From the NCBI GenBank assembly GCA_964016885.1, contig OZ024759.1, positions 4,546,546 to 4,610,545 on the forward strand: DNA of 64,000 bases. The letters run 5' to 3'. Made by a program: the position numbers and the translations under genes. Source of the DNA: Eledone cirrhosa (Eukaryota > Mollusca > Cephalopoda > Octopoda > Eledonidae). The number at the start of each line of letters is the position of its first letter. Positions within the stretch are counted from its first letter, which is position 1. Below the pieces are notes generated by a model, which saw only the letters and a list, made by a program, of their open reading frames with translations, had not been told where the DNA came from and searched no databases. Positions 1-10,470 of this stretch are shown here, one piece after another.

Positions 1-766
1 AGGATATAATCTACCTGGCTTGTGTGTTCCCCCGATCTATAGGTGATCAGGTGATTGTCTCGTTTTTTGAAGTTAGTGTTACAGATAGTTAGGTTATTTG
101 CGTCACAGAATTCCAGGATTCTGGAGCCTTCCACATTTCTAGTACCAAACCCATAGCCTCCATGGATTCCGTCGTAGCCGTCACAATGTTGTCCAACGTG
201 ACCATTTAGGTCGCCTGCAATAATTATATAGTCACTGTCAGATATTTGGGAGGTAGTTAGCAACAGTGTCTCATAGAATCTGTCTTTTATAGAGCCAGGC
301 AGTCTGGATTGGGGTGCGTACGCAGATATTACTGTCACCGTAGTTCTATTGAGGACAAGTCTTATTTTAATTATTCTGTCGTTCACTATATTTACGTCTA
401 TTATCTTATCTGCCCACTTTTCTGCTACCATGATTCCTACCCCACCCAGCCTATTGTCATTTCCCACCCAGAAAAGCTTATAGCATCGTTTTTTACCCAC
501 AATGAATCTAGCAGACCCACCCTCCACCTGGTCTCTTGGATACAGCAAACATCAACCTCCTTACGTTCAAGCATTTCTACAACCTCGTTGGAGCGACCCT
601 TTAAGGTGCCTACATTCATGGTACCAACTCTGAAGTTTTGGATTGCGTTTGGTGGGTGGGAGCGGTGGGGCACGGGGGGAGATGGGGTTATGTTAGCCAT
701 CCGCGGCCGAAACAAAGAGGAGGAGTGCTCGCATTCTCGTCCACGAGGTGAATGAGGTGAATTTGT

Positions 767-767
<1 letters not shown>
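1..767 (-). pseudogene. LINE 5' part: 5'UTR and endonuclease domain (cut by window edge)
   Basis: Minus-strand reading gives a proline-rich leader, then the start of an AP-type endonuclease (VGTMNVGTLKG, then VDVCCIQETRW with the catalytic Glu). A frameshift near 440 moves the frame. The Asp-Asn catalytic region (ASDLNSHVG type) and the HASQIDYI motif follow toward base 1. The same order is found at 28600-29500 on the plus strand, so this is a second copy of that LINE. It starts next to an (AT)n tract and leaves the window at base 1. It acts, or acted, in target-primed reverse transcription. The frameshift makes this copy non-functional. Confidence 0.85.

Positions 768-836
<69 letters not shown>
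768..836. repeat. (AT)n microsatellite
   Basis: Pure alternating AT over about 69 bases, directly at the 5' end of the LINE fragment. Confidence 0.97.
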
Positions 837-1401
837 TCAATACATAAACAGAGAAAGCCTTAAGCGATACTCTGACCAACACCATCTCACTCAACAAACA
901 TTAGGATATACCTAAGTATTTTCCTAATTTAGTGTTTGGGGTGCTAACTAATCAGTATTTCGTGGATAGCTGGTTGTATTATTTTATATGAGACATTATT
1001 AAATAAATATCTCTTTCCTTCCAGACGGCCGTTTCTTTATAAGATTTCTACAATTTGGGATAAATAATTTCCAGGTTATGTAGAAACTTGTATATAATCC
1101 ATAGTTTTATACACAAGCGGGCTCTTATAAACTCATCAGTGGATGCCCAAATAATATCGATATAAGAATTATATCGACATTAATAGATTAGTGATGGTCT
1201 CCCTCAGCGCTAAGAAGATCCAGCGCTTAGAAAATCCAGCAGTCCTCTCAAAGATAAAATACACGCTGTCCCCAAGAGGGTAAAGGGAGGTCATCTTAAA
1301 ATAAAACAATATACACGCTGGTCATTTAAACCTGTTAGGTATTAACCACGTGTATAAGAACTCAATTGGATATTAAAAGAATAACCATATGTATAGACAA
1401 T

Positions 1402-1447
<46 letters not shown>

Positions 1448-1486
1448 TATATAAATAAATCTATAGAGCAAATATTTCTAATATTT
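837..1486. other. No gene; unclassified repeat at 948-1250, (AT)n at 1404-1455
   Basis: No coding signal. About 300 bases (948-1250) match, in inverted orientation, the last 310 bases of the window (63690-64000). Shared landmarks are TTGTATTATTTTATATGAGA and CATCAGTGGATGCCC. I do not recognise the family. Confidence 0.6.
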
Positions 1487-1660
1487 CAGATCAGTGGTTG
1501 GCGTTGGGAAGGGCATCCAGCCGTAAAAAAACAGTCAGAAACTCTCGTATATGAGCGAGACATGGTCACCCGACCCAACATGCCTCTAAATGGGACAACC
1601 CTGTCTAACCCAAGCTAGCATGGAAGATAGACGTTAATTGATGATGATGATGATGATACA
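1487..1660 (+). repeat. LINE 3'-tail fragment ending in (GAT)n
   Basis: Contains the signature 3' tail of the 28.6-31.9 kb LINE: GGCATCCAGCCG, CACCCGACC-type text, AAGCTAGCATGGAAGATAGA and a terminal (TGA)n run. Typical short 5'-truncated insertion. Confidence 0.8.
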
Positions 1661-1691
1661 TATATATATATAGCTACATTACACCACTTAC

Positions 1692-1829
1692 CTGTCTGAC
1701 AGTTGCTACCTTCATAACCAGCAGTACACCCTCCACTGTAACACACACCTGTCTCTGTGTTACATTTGCTGTTGTCTGCACAGTGACAATTTCTACTACA
1801 GCTGGGACCAAACTTTCCTACAGGACACA
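1692..1829 (-). CDS. EGF-like exon of FTP/EGF gene, acceptor site lost (partial gene)
   Basis: Encodes one 8-Cys EGF repeat: [21 protein letters not shown] and SNC in order. The donor is strong (CAG|GTAAGT, GT at 1691-1690). By alignment to the sister exon 9209-9346 the exon should be 138 nt and start at 1829, but the two bases before it read GG instead of AG. The first usable AG lies 12 nt inside (1820-1818). Using it would give a 126-nt, still phase 1-1 exon that lacks the first Cys. This is the most 3' exon visible, and the gene continues beyond base 1. Either an altered acceptor or a dying exon; RNA data would decide. Confidence 0.65.
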
Positions 1830-1917
1830 CCATAGAAAATATTTAAAATTCACTTCTAATATTCACTCACTTTTTTCAGGTAACATGTTTGATGTTTGTA
1901 AAACCTATGAAGACCTG

Positions 1918-1919
<2 letters not shown>

Positions 1920-1998
<79 letters not shown>

Positions 1999-2090
1999 TA
2001 TACATATATATATATATTAACATATATATATATATATATACACATATATATACATATATATATACACATATATATATACATATATACTGA
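1920..2090. repeat. (TA)n-rich microsatellite
   Basis: Long TA run with TACATATA interruptions. No coding value. Confidence 0.95.
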
Positions 2091-2150
2091 AGTAAAAGTT
2101 AAGTGGAAATATCCAAGAGTAAGAGCACTCAGTCCATAGGACGAGTTTAG

Positions 2151-2331
2151 TATAAATAATTACAACAGTGACATAAACAGGTACTCAAGTTTGAATGGGT
2201 TCTGGGCCCCAATTTCTTCAGCCTGTCATGAGATGTTTTCCATTTTCCTCATGACAGGCTGAAGAAATTTGGGGCCGAGAACCCAACGAAACTTGAGTAC
2301 CTGTTTATGTCACTGTTGTAATTATTTATAT
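2151..2331. repeat. Long inverted repeat (fold-back), about 80-bp arms
   Basis: The arm at 2152-2231 is the near-perfect reverse complement of 2249-2330, with a spacer of about 17 bases. The arms contain GTACTCAAGTTTG..GGGTTCT and its complement. It would form a long hairpin in RNA from either strand, and it lies in the intron between the 4830-4963 and 1692-1829 exons. Confidence 0.9.
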
Positions 2332-2332
2332 C

Positions 2333-2371
<39 letters not shown>

Positions 2372-2478
2372 AATTAATTAAATTAAATTAAATTAGATTA
2401 AGGGAGTCATGTCCAAGACATGCGCCATATCCACCGAAGAATAAGCTCAAAGATTTCAATGAATAGATCCGAGCAGTT

Positions 2479-2804
2479 TATATCAACTAGAAATAGATTG
2501 ACATATATATATATTTAAAATAAACACATGAAACAATCACAGGGGATAATTTGTAAAGTGTGTAATCACACATAGCTAGGTAGGTAACTAATTAAAGTTT
2601 AACTAGAGCTTCAAATATTTCCTTTTTAAAAAATTAATCATTTTTTTATTATTTTTTAAAAAGGTAATATTTGAAGCTCTAGTTAAACTTTAATTAGTTA
2701 CCTACCTAGCTATGTGTGATTACACACTTTACAAATTATCCCCTGTCATTGTTTCATGTGTTTATTTTAAATATATATCTATGTCAATCTATTTCTAGTT
2801 GATA
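2479..2804. repeat. Long inverted repeat (fold-back), about 150-bp arms
   Basis: The left arm, from ATATCAACTAGAAATAG at 2479, pairs with the right arm ending CTATTTCTAGTTGATAT at 2804. The AT-rich loop lies near 2630-2655. There are only a few mismatches or small indels, for example near CACAGGGGATAA. It is structurally a fold-back or MITE-type element; I see no recognisable transposase termini. Confidence 0.9.
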
Positions 2805-2819
2805 TATATATATATATAT

Positions 2820-3362
2820 ATCCAGGGAGTGTAACATGAAGTTACTGTAGGTTCACCCAGGTGAGCACTCAATCTTTAGATTCTCGTCCGTCATTACAAC
2901 AGCAGAGGTCCGACGACCTTTTGATTCCTCAGTCTGGCTAGATCAATACTGATCAAACTTTGAGCTGAGCAATAGCAAAACGTGCATCACCAATCAATAA
3001 ACGTAATGAAGGCTTAACAAATCGTCATTGTATTATTATTATTATACACACACACACACATATATATGTATATATAAATATATATATATTTATATATATA
3101 TCACAGAAAAAAAGATAGGAAAATCTGCTTCATAGAATCAAGACGTATCTGAGGACCTTGCGATTTTCAAAGTCAGGTTTGATCATCACATCGATCGTGC
3201 CTCGAGCTGGTCGCCAGAGAAACAATTGTAATATGTCCAATAAATTCCGTTCGTCGCAACACTGATTCCCTTTTTTTCTGTGATATCATATTCTGCTCTA
3301 TGAGAGCATTGAGTGCTCAAATGGCCTACCTCATACGGACACTTTAAGCATCCAACACCAAT
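2820..3362. other. No gene recognised; (CA)n/(TA)n at 3040-3105
   Basis: Intronic sequence without coding signal. Stops are frequent in all frames outside the simple repeats. The segment 3105-3360 looks repeat-like but matches nothing else in the window. Confidence 0.5.
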
Positions 3363-3439
3363 TATATATATATATATATATACACACACACATATATATA
3401 TACACACCCACACACATATATATATATACACATATGTAT

Positions 3440-3479
<40 letters not shown>

Positions 3480-3492
3480 CATCATCATCAGG
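3363..3492. repeat. (TA)n/(CA)n microsatellite ending in (CAT)n
   Basis: Mixed TATA/CACA dinucleotide tract. The final CATCATCATCAT is the 3' end, on the minus strand, of the adjoining LINE. Confidence 0.9.
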
Positions 3493-4735
3493 TCGAGCTT
3501 GCTCGGCCTTCTACGACACGTTTCCTCCATCCATCTCTGTCTCTCATAGCGTTTGCCAGTTCTTCCACAGTGCATCCAGTATCGTCCTCAAGTTGCTTGA
3601 CGTATGTCTTCTTGGGACGACCAGCGTTTCTTGCTCCAAGAGATGGACTCCATAACAACACATCACCTGCTATTTCTTCCTTGCTGCGCCAACAGTGGCC
3701 AGCAAATCTGAGTATCTGTCCACATATTGACCTCCTGATAGGTGGTATATTGCCATAGAGATCCTTATTTGTTGGGTGTTCCCTCCAAGACACATTTAAA
3801 GCAGCGTGGGGCATACGTGTGTATGCCCCGTCTAGCTTTTTCTCCAGTTTTGACGTTAGTGTCCAAGTGATAGAGCCATAAACAAGCACAGATTCCACAG
3901 CAGCTCTGAAGAAATTCCTTTTCAGTTTGACCAGCAGGTTTGATTTCTATATCTTCTCCATTGCATTCAATGCTCCCCGGGCTTTTCCCAGTCTGATGTT
4001 AACATCATGTTCTGTGGAGATGATATAGCTACCCAGGTATTTGAAGTCGTCAACTTGCTTGATTATATCACCGTTTAGACTTCGCATACCAACTGAGGAG
4101 TCTTGGTTCAGGCAAATATATTCTGTTTTGCCTGTCTTGACATAGAGTTGGATTTCCTTTGCAACTGATTCGATGCTGTGAAGTAGTGATGTTGCATCCT
4201 TAAGGTAGTCAGCGAGGACCGCTAAATCATCCACATAGTCAGCATCGGTGATTTTCTGAGCTGCATGGCGTCTACACTTTCGTTTTGTGAGAGTGAAACC
4301 AAGCTCTAAGTTTTCGTCCAGGGCTTTTCTCAATACATAGTCGAGGCAGATGATAAAAATGTATGGTGCAAGTGTATCCCCTTGGAGTACTCCTGCAATG
4401 ATGTCAAAGAAGTTGGTATCTCCATCAGGTGAGCGCACCATTGCGCAGGTGTTTTTATATAACATCATGATGGCATTTACTGTTTCCCTTGGCAAGCCGT
4501 AGGCTAGAAGTATCTCTCTCATCCTCCCACGATGGATGGAATCGAATGCTTTTGAAAAGTCAATAAACAGGAGAGTTGCTGGGAGGTTTGGGCTTTTACA
4601 CCTTCCAAGATACGCCGAATAGTAAGTATTTGCCCTGATGTTGATCTGTTGGTGCGGAAGCCCTTTTGGTTTTTTCTCAGCAAGGGGTCAATGACAGGTC
4701 TTATTCTGTCAAACAGCATGAGATTGTATATCTTT
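3477..4735 (-). pseudogene. Non-LTR retrotransposon reverse transcriptase, 5'-truncated and broken
   Basis: Minus-strand frames give the RT fingers remnant (KNQKGFRTNRST), the palm with GVLQGDTLAP, the catalytic YVDDL box near 4225, and TGKTEY. A downstream connection domain (RRSICGQILRFAGHCWRS, GRPKKTYVKQLEDDTG) ends just before a (GAT)n tail at 3477-3490. Frameshifts near 4520 and 3900 split it into three pieces. The endonuclease part is missing and the 5' break lies in a (CA)n/(TA)n tract. The RT text differs clearly from the 28.6-kb LINE, so this is a second family of the same RTE-like type. Confidence 0.85.
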
Positions 4736-4829
4736 GCGTGTGTGTATATATATACACACACGCACACATATATATGTATATACACACACACATATATATA
4801 TACTGTAATATACATCATAATATACATAC
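4736..4829. repeat. (TG/TA/CA)n microsatellite
   Basis: Alternating purine-pyrimidine tract between the LINE break and the splice donor of the next exon. Confidence 0.9.
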
Positions 4830-4963
4830 CGTGGTGACAGTCAGGTCCCTGGTAACTGGGTTGACAACCTCCACTGGAACACACACCTGTGATGAAGTTG
4901 TGGTGACATCAGCACAGTGGCAGGTTTCTTTACAGTTGAGGCCGTAGTTACCTTGACGACACT
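4830..4963 (-). pseudogene. EGF-like exon of FTP/EGF gene with a 4-nt deletion
   Basis: Donor is G|GTATGT (GT at 4829-4828) and acceptor AG at 4965-4964. The first half reads CRQGNYGLNCKETCHCAD and the second half TGVCSSGGCQPSYQGPDC, but they lie in different frames. Compared with the 138-nt sister exons it is 134 nt. Four bases are missing between AD and the TGVC motif, removing one Cys codon. Inclusion would shift the frame of the mRNA; skipping it would keep frame because its neighbours are phase 1-1. The acceptor lacks a good pyrimidine tract. Relic exon most likely. Confidence 0.75.
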
Positions 4964-4979
4964 CTCAAATATTGGACAT

Positions 4980-5303
4980 TATGTACCAACATCACCATCA
5001 CCACCATCAACATCACCATCACCATCACCATTGTCCTCCTCACCACCACCACCAACATCACCACCATCACCATCACCACCACCACCAACATCACCACCAC
5101 CATCACCATCAACATCACCACCACCACCATCACCACCATCATTATCACCATCACCATCATGACCACCACCATCAACATTATCACCATCATCACCATCACT
5201 ACCACCATCATCAGCATCATTCTTATCACCATCACCACCATCACCATTGTCCTCCTCATCACCACCACCACCACCACCACCACCATCATCATCACCACCA
5301 CCA
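4980..5303. repeat. (CAC/CAT)n imperfect trinucleotide repeat
   Basis: Runs of CACCAT/CACCAC with CAACAT interruptions. Frames through it give poly-His, poly-Ser/Pro or poly-Val/Met, and none is credible protein. It directly adjoins the acceptor side of the damaged EGF exon. Confidence 0.95.
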
Positions 5304-8300
5304 TCTGGGAGATCAAAAATACTGTTGTGGTCCCATTCCATTACTTCACCAATCTTGTAGACCCTAAATATTGTAATGGTCACTGTCCCTTCTCTTCCAC
5401 CAACCTGAGAGACCCTAAATACTGTTGTGGTCCATGTCCCTTCTCTTCCACCAATCTGGGAGTCACTAAATACTGTCATGGTTCCTGTTCCTCCCTCCAG
5501 TAATCTTGGAGACCCTAAATACTGTTGTAGTACCTTCCCATTCCTTCCACTAATTTTGGAGACCCTAAATATTGCAATGGTTACTGTCCCTTCCTTCCTT
5601 TCATTCAATCTAGTGGATCCTAAATACTGTTCTGGTCCCTGTTCCTTCTCTTCCACCAATCAGTGAGTCCCTAAATACTGTCATGGTTCCTGTCCCTTAC
5701 TTCTCTTCCACCAATCAGTGAGTCCCTTAATACTGCCGTAGACCCTGTCTCTTCTCTTCCACCAATCAGTGAGTCCCTTAATACTGTTGTGGTCCCTGTC
5801 TCTTCTCTTCCACCAATCAGTGAGTCCCTTAATACTGTTGTGGTCCCTGTCTCTTCTCTTCCACCAATCAGTGAGTCCCTTAATACTGTTGTGGTCCCTG
5901 TCTCTTCTCTTCCACCAATCAGTGAGTCCCTTAATACTGTTGTGGTCCCTGTCTCTTCTCTTCCACCAATCAGTGAGTCCCTAAATACTATCATGGTCCC
6001 TGTCTCTTCTCTTCCACCAATCAGTGAGTCCCTAAATACTGTCATGGTCCCTGTCTCTTCTCTTCCACCAATCAGTGAGTCCCTAAATACTATCATGGTC
6101 TCTGTCTCTTCTCTTCCACCAATCAGTGAGTCCCTTAATACTGTCGTGGTCCCTGTCTCTTCTCTTCTACCAATCAGTGAGTCTCTTAATATTGTCGTGG
6201 TCCCTGTCTCTTCTCTTCCACCAATCAGTGAGTCCCTAAATACTGTCGTGGTCCCTGTCTCTTCTCTTCCACCAATCAGTGAGTCCCTTAATACTGTCGT
6301 GGTCCCTGTTTCTTCTCTTCCACCAATCAGTGAGTCCCTAAATACTGTCGTGGTCCCTGTCTCTTCTCTTCCACCAATCAGTGAGTCCCTTAATACTGTT
6401 GTGGTCCCTGTCTCTTCTCTTCCACCAATCAGTGAGTCACTAAATACTGTCGTGGTCCCTGTCTCTTCTCTTCCACCAATCAGTGAGTCCCTTAATACTG
6501 TCGTGGTCCCTGTCTCTTCTCTTCCACCAATCAGTGAGTCCCTTAATACTGTCGTGGTCCCTGTCTCTTCTCTTCCACCAATCAGTGAGTCCCTAAATAC
6601 TGTCGTGGTCCCTGTCTCTTCTCTTCCACCAATCAGTGAGTCCCTTAATACTGTCGTGATCCCTGTCTCTTCTCTTCCACCAATCAGTGAGTCCCTTAAT
6701 ACTGTCGTGGTCCCTGTCTCTTCTCTTCCACCAATCAGTGAGTCCCTTAATACTGTCGTGGTCCCTGTCTCTTCTCTTCCACCAATCAGTGAGTCACTAA
6801 ATACTGTCGTGGTCCCTGACTCTTCTCTTCCACCAATCAGTGAGTCCCTAAATACTATCATGGTCCTTGTCTCTTCTCTTCCACCAATCAGTGAGTCCCT
6901 AAATACTGTTGTGGTCCATGTCCCTTCTCTTCCACCAATCTGGGAGTCACTAAATACTGTCATGGTTCCTGTTCCTCCCTCCAGTAATCTTGGAGACCCT
7001 AAATACTGTTGTAGTACCTTCCCATTCCTTCCACTAATTTTGGAGACCCTAAATATTGCAATGGTTACTGTCCCTTCCTTCCTTTCATTCAATCTAGTGG
7101 ATCCTAAATACTGTTCTGGTCCCTGTTCCTTCTCTTCCACCAATCAGTGAGTCCCTAAATACTGTCATGGTTCCTGTCCCTTACTTCTCTTCCACCAATC
7201 AGTGAGTCCCTTAATACTGCCGTAGACCCTGTCTCTTCTCTTCCACCAATCAGTGAGTCCCTTAATACTGTTGTGGTCCCTGTCTCTTCTCTTCCACCAA
7301 TCAGTGAGTCCCTTAATACTGTTGTGGTCCCTGTCTCTTCTCTTCCACCAATCAGTGAGTCCCTTAATACTGTTGTGGTCCCTGTCTCTTCTCTTCCACC
7401 AATCAGTGAGTCCCTTAATACTGTTGTGGTCCCTGTCTCTTCTCTTCCACCAATCAGTGAGTCCCTAAATACTATCATGGTCCCTGTCTCTTCTCTTCCA
7501 CCAATCAGTGAGTCCCTAAATACTGTCATGGTCCCTGTCTCTTCTCTTCCACCAATCAGTGAGTCCCTAAATACTATCATGGTCTCTGTCTCTTCTCTTC
7601 CACCAATCAGTGAGTCCCTTAATACTGTCGTGGTCCCTGTCTCTTCTCTTCTACCAATCAGTGAGTCTCTTAATATTGTCGTGGTCCCTGTCTCTTCTCT
7701 TCCACCAATCAGTGAGTCCCTAAATACTGTCGTGGTCCCTGTCTCTTCTCTTCCACCAATCAGTGAGTCCCTTAATACTGTCGTGGTCCCTGTTTCTTCT
7801 CTTCCACCAATCAGTGAGTCCCTAAATACTGTCGTGGTCCCTGTCTCTTCTCTTCCACCAATCAGTGAGTCCCTTAATACTGTTGTGGTCCCTGTCTCTT
7901 CTCTTCCACCAATCAGTGAGTCACTAAATACTGTCGTGGTCCCTGTCTCTTCTCTTCCACCAATCAGTGAGTCCCTTAATACTGTCGTGGTCCCTGTCTC
8001 TTCTCTTCCACCAATCAGTGAGTCCCTTAATACTGTCGTGGTCCCTGTCTCTTCTCTTCCACCAATCAGTGAGTCCCTAAATACTGTCGTGGTCCCTGTC
8101 TCTTCTCTTCCACCAATCAGTGAGTCCCTTAATACTGTCGTGATCCCTGTCTCTTCTCTTCCACCAATCAGTGAGTCCCTTAATACTGTCGTGGTCCCTG
8201 TCTCTTCTCTTCCACCAATCAGTGAGTCCCTTAATACTGTCGTGGTCCCTGTCTCTTCTCTTCCACCAATCAGTGAGTCACTAAATACTGTCGTGGTCCC

Positions 8301-9180
8301 TGACTCTTCTCTTCCACCAATCAGTGAGTCCCTAAATACTATCATGGTCCTTGTCTCTTCTCTTCCACCAATCAGTGAGTCCCTTAATACTGTTGTGGTC
8401 CCTGTCTCTTCTCTTCCACCAATCAGTGAGTCCCTTAATACTGTCGTGGTCCCTGTCTCTTCTCTTCCACCAATCAGTGAGTCCCTAAATACTATCATAG
8501 TCCCTGTCACTTCTCTTCCACCAATCAGTGAGTCCCTAAATACTATCATGGTCCCTGTCTCTTCTCTTCCACCAATCAGTGAGTCCCTAAATACTGTCGT
8601 GGTCCCTGTCTCTTCTCTTCCACAAATCAGTGAGTCCCTTAATACTGTCGTTGTCCCTGTCTCTTCTCTTCCACCAATCAGTGAGTCCCTTAATACTGTC
8701 GTGGTCCCTGTCTCTTCTCTTCCACCAATCAGTCAGTCCCTTAATACTGTCGTGGTCCCTGTCTCTTCTCTTCCACCAATCAGTGAGTCCCATAATACTG
8801 TCGTGGTCCCTGTCTCTTCTCTTCCACCAATCAGTGAGTCCCTTAATACTGTCGTGGTCCCTGTCTCTTCTCTTCCACCAATCAGTGAGTCCCTAAATAC
8901 TATCATGGTCCCTGTCTCTTCTCTTCCACCAATCAGTGAGTCCCTAAATACTGTTGAGTTCCCTGTCTCTTCTCTTCCACCATTCAGTGAGTCCCTAAAT
9001 ACTGTCGTGGTCCCTGTCTCTTCTCTTCCACCAATCAGTGAGTCCCTAAATACTGTCGTGGTCCCTGTCTCTTCTCTTCCACCAATCAGTGAGTCCCTAA
9101 ATACTATCATGGTCCCTGTCTCTTCTCTTCCACCAATCAGTGAGTCCCTAAATACTATCATGGTCCCTGTCCCTTCCCTC
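5304..9180. repeat. 51-bp minisatellite, about 75 copies, with a 1,484-bp higher-order duplication
   Basis: The basic unit is CCAATCAGTGAGTCCCTTAA continued by ATACTGTCGTGGTCCCTGTC and TCTTCTCTTCCA variants (51 bp). Divergent units sit at the left end (5304-5700) and again at 6900-7200. Positions 5410-6893 recur as 6894-8377 at a constant shift of 1,484. Because 51 is a multiple of 3, both strands carry long open frames (17-residue repeats), which are artefacts of periodicity. It lies in the intron between two EGF exons and ends only about 30 bases from the donor of exon 9209-9346. Confidence 0.95.
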
Positions 9181-9208
9181 TCTAAAGGGTAAACAGATAA
9201 AAACTTAC

Positions 9209-9346
9209 TTGACTGGCAGCTGTGTCCCCTGTAAGCAGGTGAGCACCTTCCATTGATGCAGATACCATTGTCAGAGTAACATTTGCCATTATTCAGACAG
9301 TGGCACTTCTTAACACAGTTGACACCAAACATGCCATGGGCACATC
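9209..9346 (-). CDS. EGF-like exon of FTP/EGF gene (intact)
   Basis: Acceptor TTTTCTCAG|GATGTG (AG at 9348-9347) and donor TCAA|GTAAGT (GT at 9208-9207). It has 138 nt, phase 1-1, 46 codons and eight Cys: GCAHGMFGVNC, CHC, NNGKC, GIC, GRC and SC. This matches the EGF_Lam/MEGF-type repeat of cell-surface and secreted adhesion or scavenger proteins. The junction with the upstream exon reads CK-G-CAHG and with the downstream exon SC-QS-KC, both natural. Extracellular, disulphide-bonded module; ligand unknown. Intact, in contrast to the next two exons. Confidence 0.85.
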
Positions 9347-9373
9347 CTGAGAAAACAACTTCAATATGTAATT

Positions 9374-9742
9374 ACTGTATTTCCTGACGCCGAAGACACT
9401 TCGTCCTCGAGGACACACCCTAATTCTGACAACCAAAAATTTGAAAAAAAATAATTGTTTCTACTTTTGGCACAAGGCCAGCAATTATCCCAGTGTATTA
9501 CTGGTACTTTATTTTATCCACCCCGTAAGGATGAAAGGCCAAGTTAACCTCGGCGGGATTTGAACTCAGAATGGCAAGTGCTGTAACTCTATGCGTCAAA
9601 GCATGGCGTCCGACCCTCTACCGATACTGCCAATTCACCGCCCTTTGAAGAAAAATAATAAACAACTTTCGGCCTCCAGGATGCATGGTAGATTTTTGAG
9701 ACTTATTTTAGTAAAAGTAGCGTCTTTGACGCCGGGAAATAC
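9374..9742. mobile_element. Small TIR element carrying a nested SINE
   Basis: The left end ACTGTATTTCCTGACGCC and the reverse complement of the right end, ACCGTATTTCCCGGCGTC, agree at 14 of 18 positions. The interior has TTCGGCCTCCAGGA. A copy without the SINE lies at 43255-43390. SINE-B is inserted at 9450-9643 with AAAAATAAT on both sides as target duplication. Superfamily not determined. Confidence 0.65.
9450..9643 (-). mobile_element. SINE-B copy (tRNA-derived)
   Basis: In reverse orientation: tRNA-like head (GGCGGTGAATTGGCAGTATC type, with B box GAGTTCAAATCC), then AGGTTAACTTGGCCTTTCAT, GGGGTGGATAAAATAAAGTA, and the 3' end GCCTTGTGCCAAAAGTAGAA. Pol III A and B boxes are visible. Confidence 0.85.
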
Positions 9743-9844
9743 GGTGAGTTTAATTAATTTAAATTTCAGAGTTGTTATCTTTCATCCTTTGAGTGTATCC
9801 CATTTACAATAGTAACTCTATAACCCTGCATGTTGTAGAAAGAG

Positions 9845-10285
9845 CCTAAAATAGTTTGGCATCAAGAAGGGCATCCAGCAGCAAAATAATGCCTCAATAC
9901 TATATATCATCATCATCATTGGATGCGCAATGTCAATGTGCATGAATGAGCAAGCATAGACGAGTTGAGAAAGAAATTGTGTATAATAGGGATAAGCTGT
10001 AGTGTGTGGGAGAGAAGACTGCGTTGGTATAGACATATGATGTGCATGGAGGATGACTGCTGGGTAAAGAAGTGCCAAGAAATCCCAGTAGAAAGAAGAT
10101 GCAGTAGAGGAAGACCACGAAAATCATGGACGAAGGTGGTGAGATCTGACCTCAGATTGCTGAAGCTCATGGAGGAGATGACGAAAGACTGTGATGAATG
10201 GAGAGATGCTGTGCTGTATAGGACCCATCCCACCCTTGCAAGCAGGGAAAAGCGGACGTAAAATGATGATGATGATCATCATCAT
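9845..10285 (+). pseudogene. LINE C-terminal fragment with (GAT)n tail
   Basis: From 9965 the plus frame encodes the LINE connection domain: LRWYRHMMCMEDDCWVKK, RGRPRKSWTKVVRSDL, DEWRDAVLY. The stop is followed by ATGATGATGATGAT. The homologous fragment 24105-24525 (minus) has the same order of motifs. 5'-truncated, non-autonomous remnant. Confidence 0.8.
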
Positions 10286-10289
10286 GGTT

Positions 10290-10470
10290 ATCATCATCAT
10301 CATCATCATTGTTTAACATCCATCTTCCACACTAGTCTGGATTAGATGGTTTTGTTCCACTTGAGGTGAGATTGGTCTGGAGACCGTGTCTTGCTTGTAC
10401 AGAACTGTCTTTGGTAGGTTTTTTACCCCTGGAGGCCCTTCCTAACACCAACCACATTTACAGTGTACAT
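10290..10470 (-). repeat. LINE 3'-tail fragment
   Basis: (CATCAT)n, then TTAACATCCATCTTCCACACTAG.. and GGCCCTTCCTAACACCAACC.. in reverse orientation. It lies back to back with the preceding fragment, so the two (GAT)n tails face each other. Confidence 0.7.

Noticed and set aside
309..755. 148-codon plus frame
   Set aside because: Antisense shadow of the LINE endonuclease, which is clearly on the minus strand.
4948..5367. Poly-His, poly-Pro/Ser and poly-Val/Met frames
   Set aside because: Imperfect (CAC/CAT)n repeat read in different frames.
5671..9192. Long open frames on both strands (up to 639 codons)
   Set aside because: They come from a 51-bp (17-codon) tandem repeat. The same region is open on both strands, with no splice or start context.
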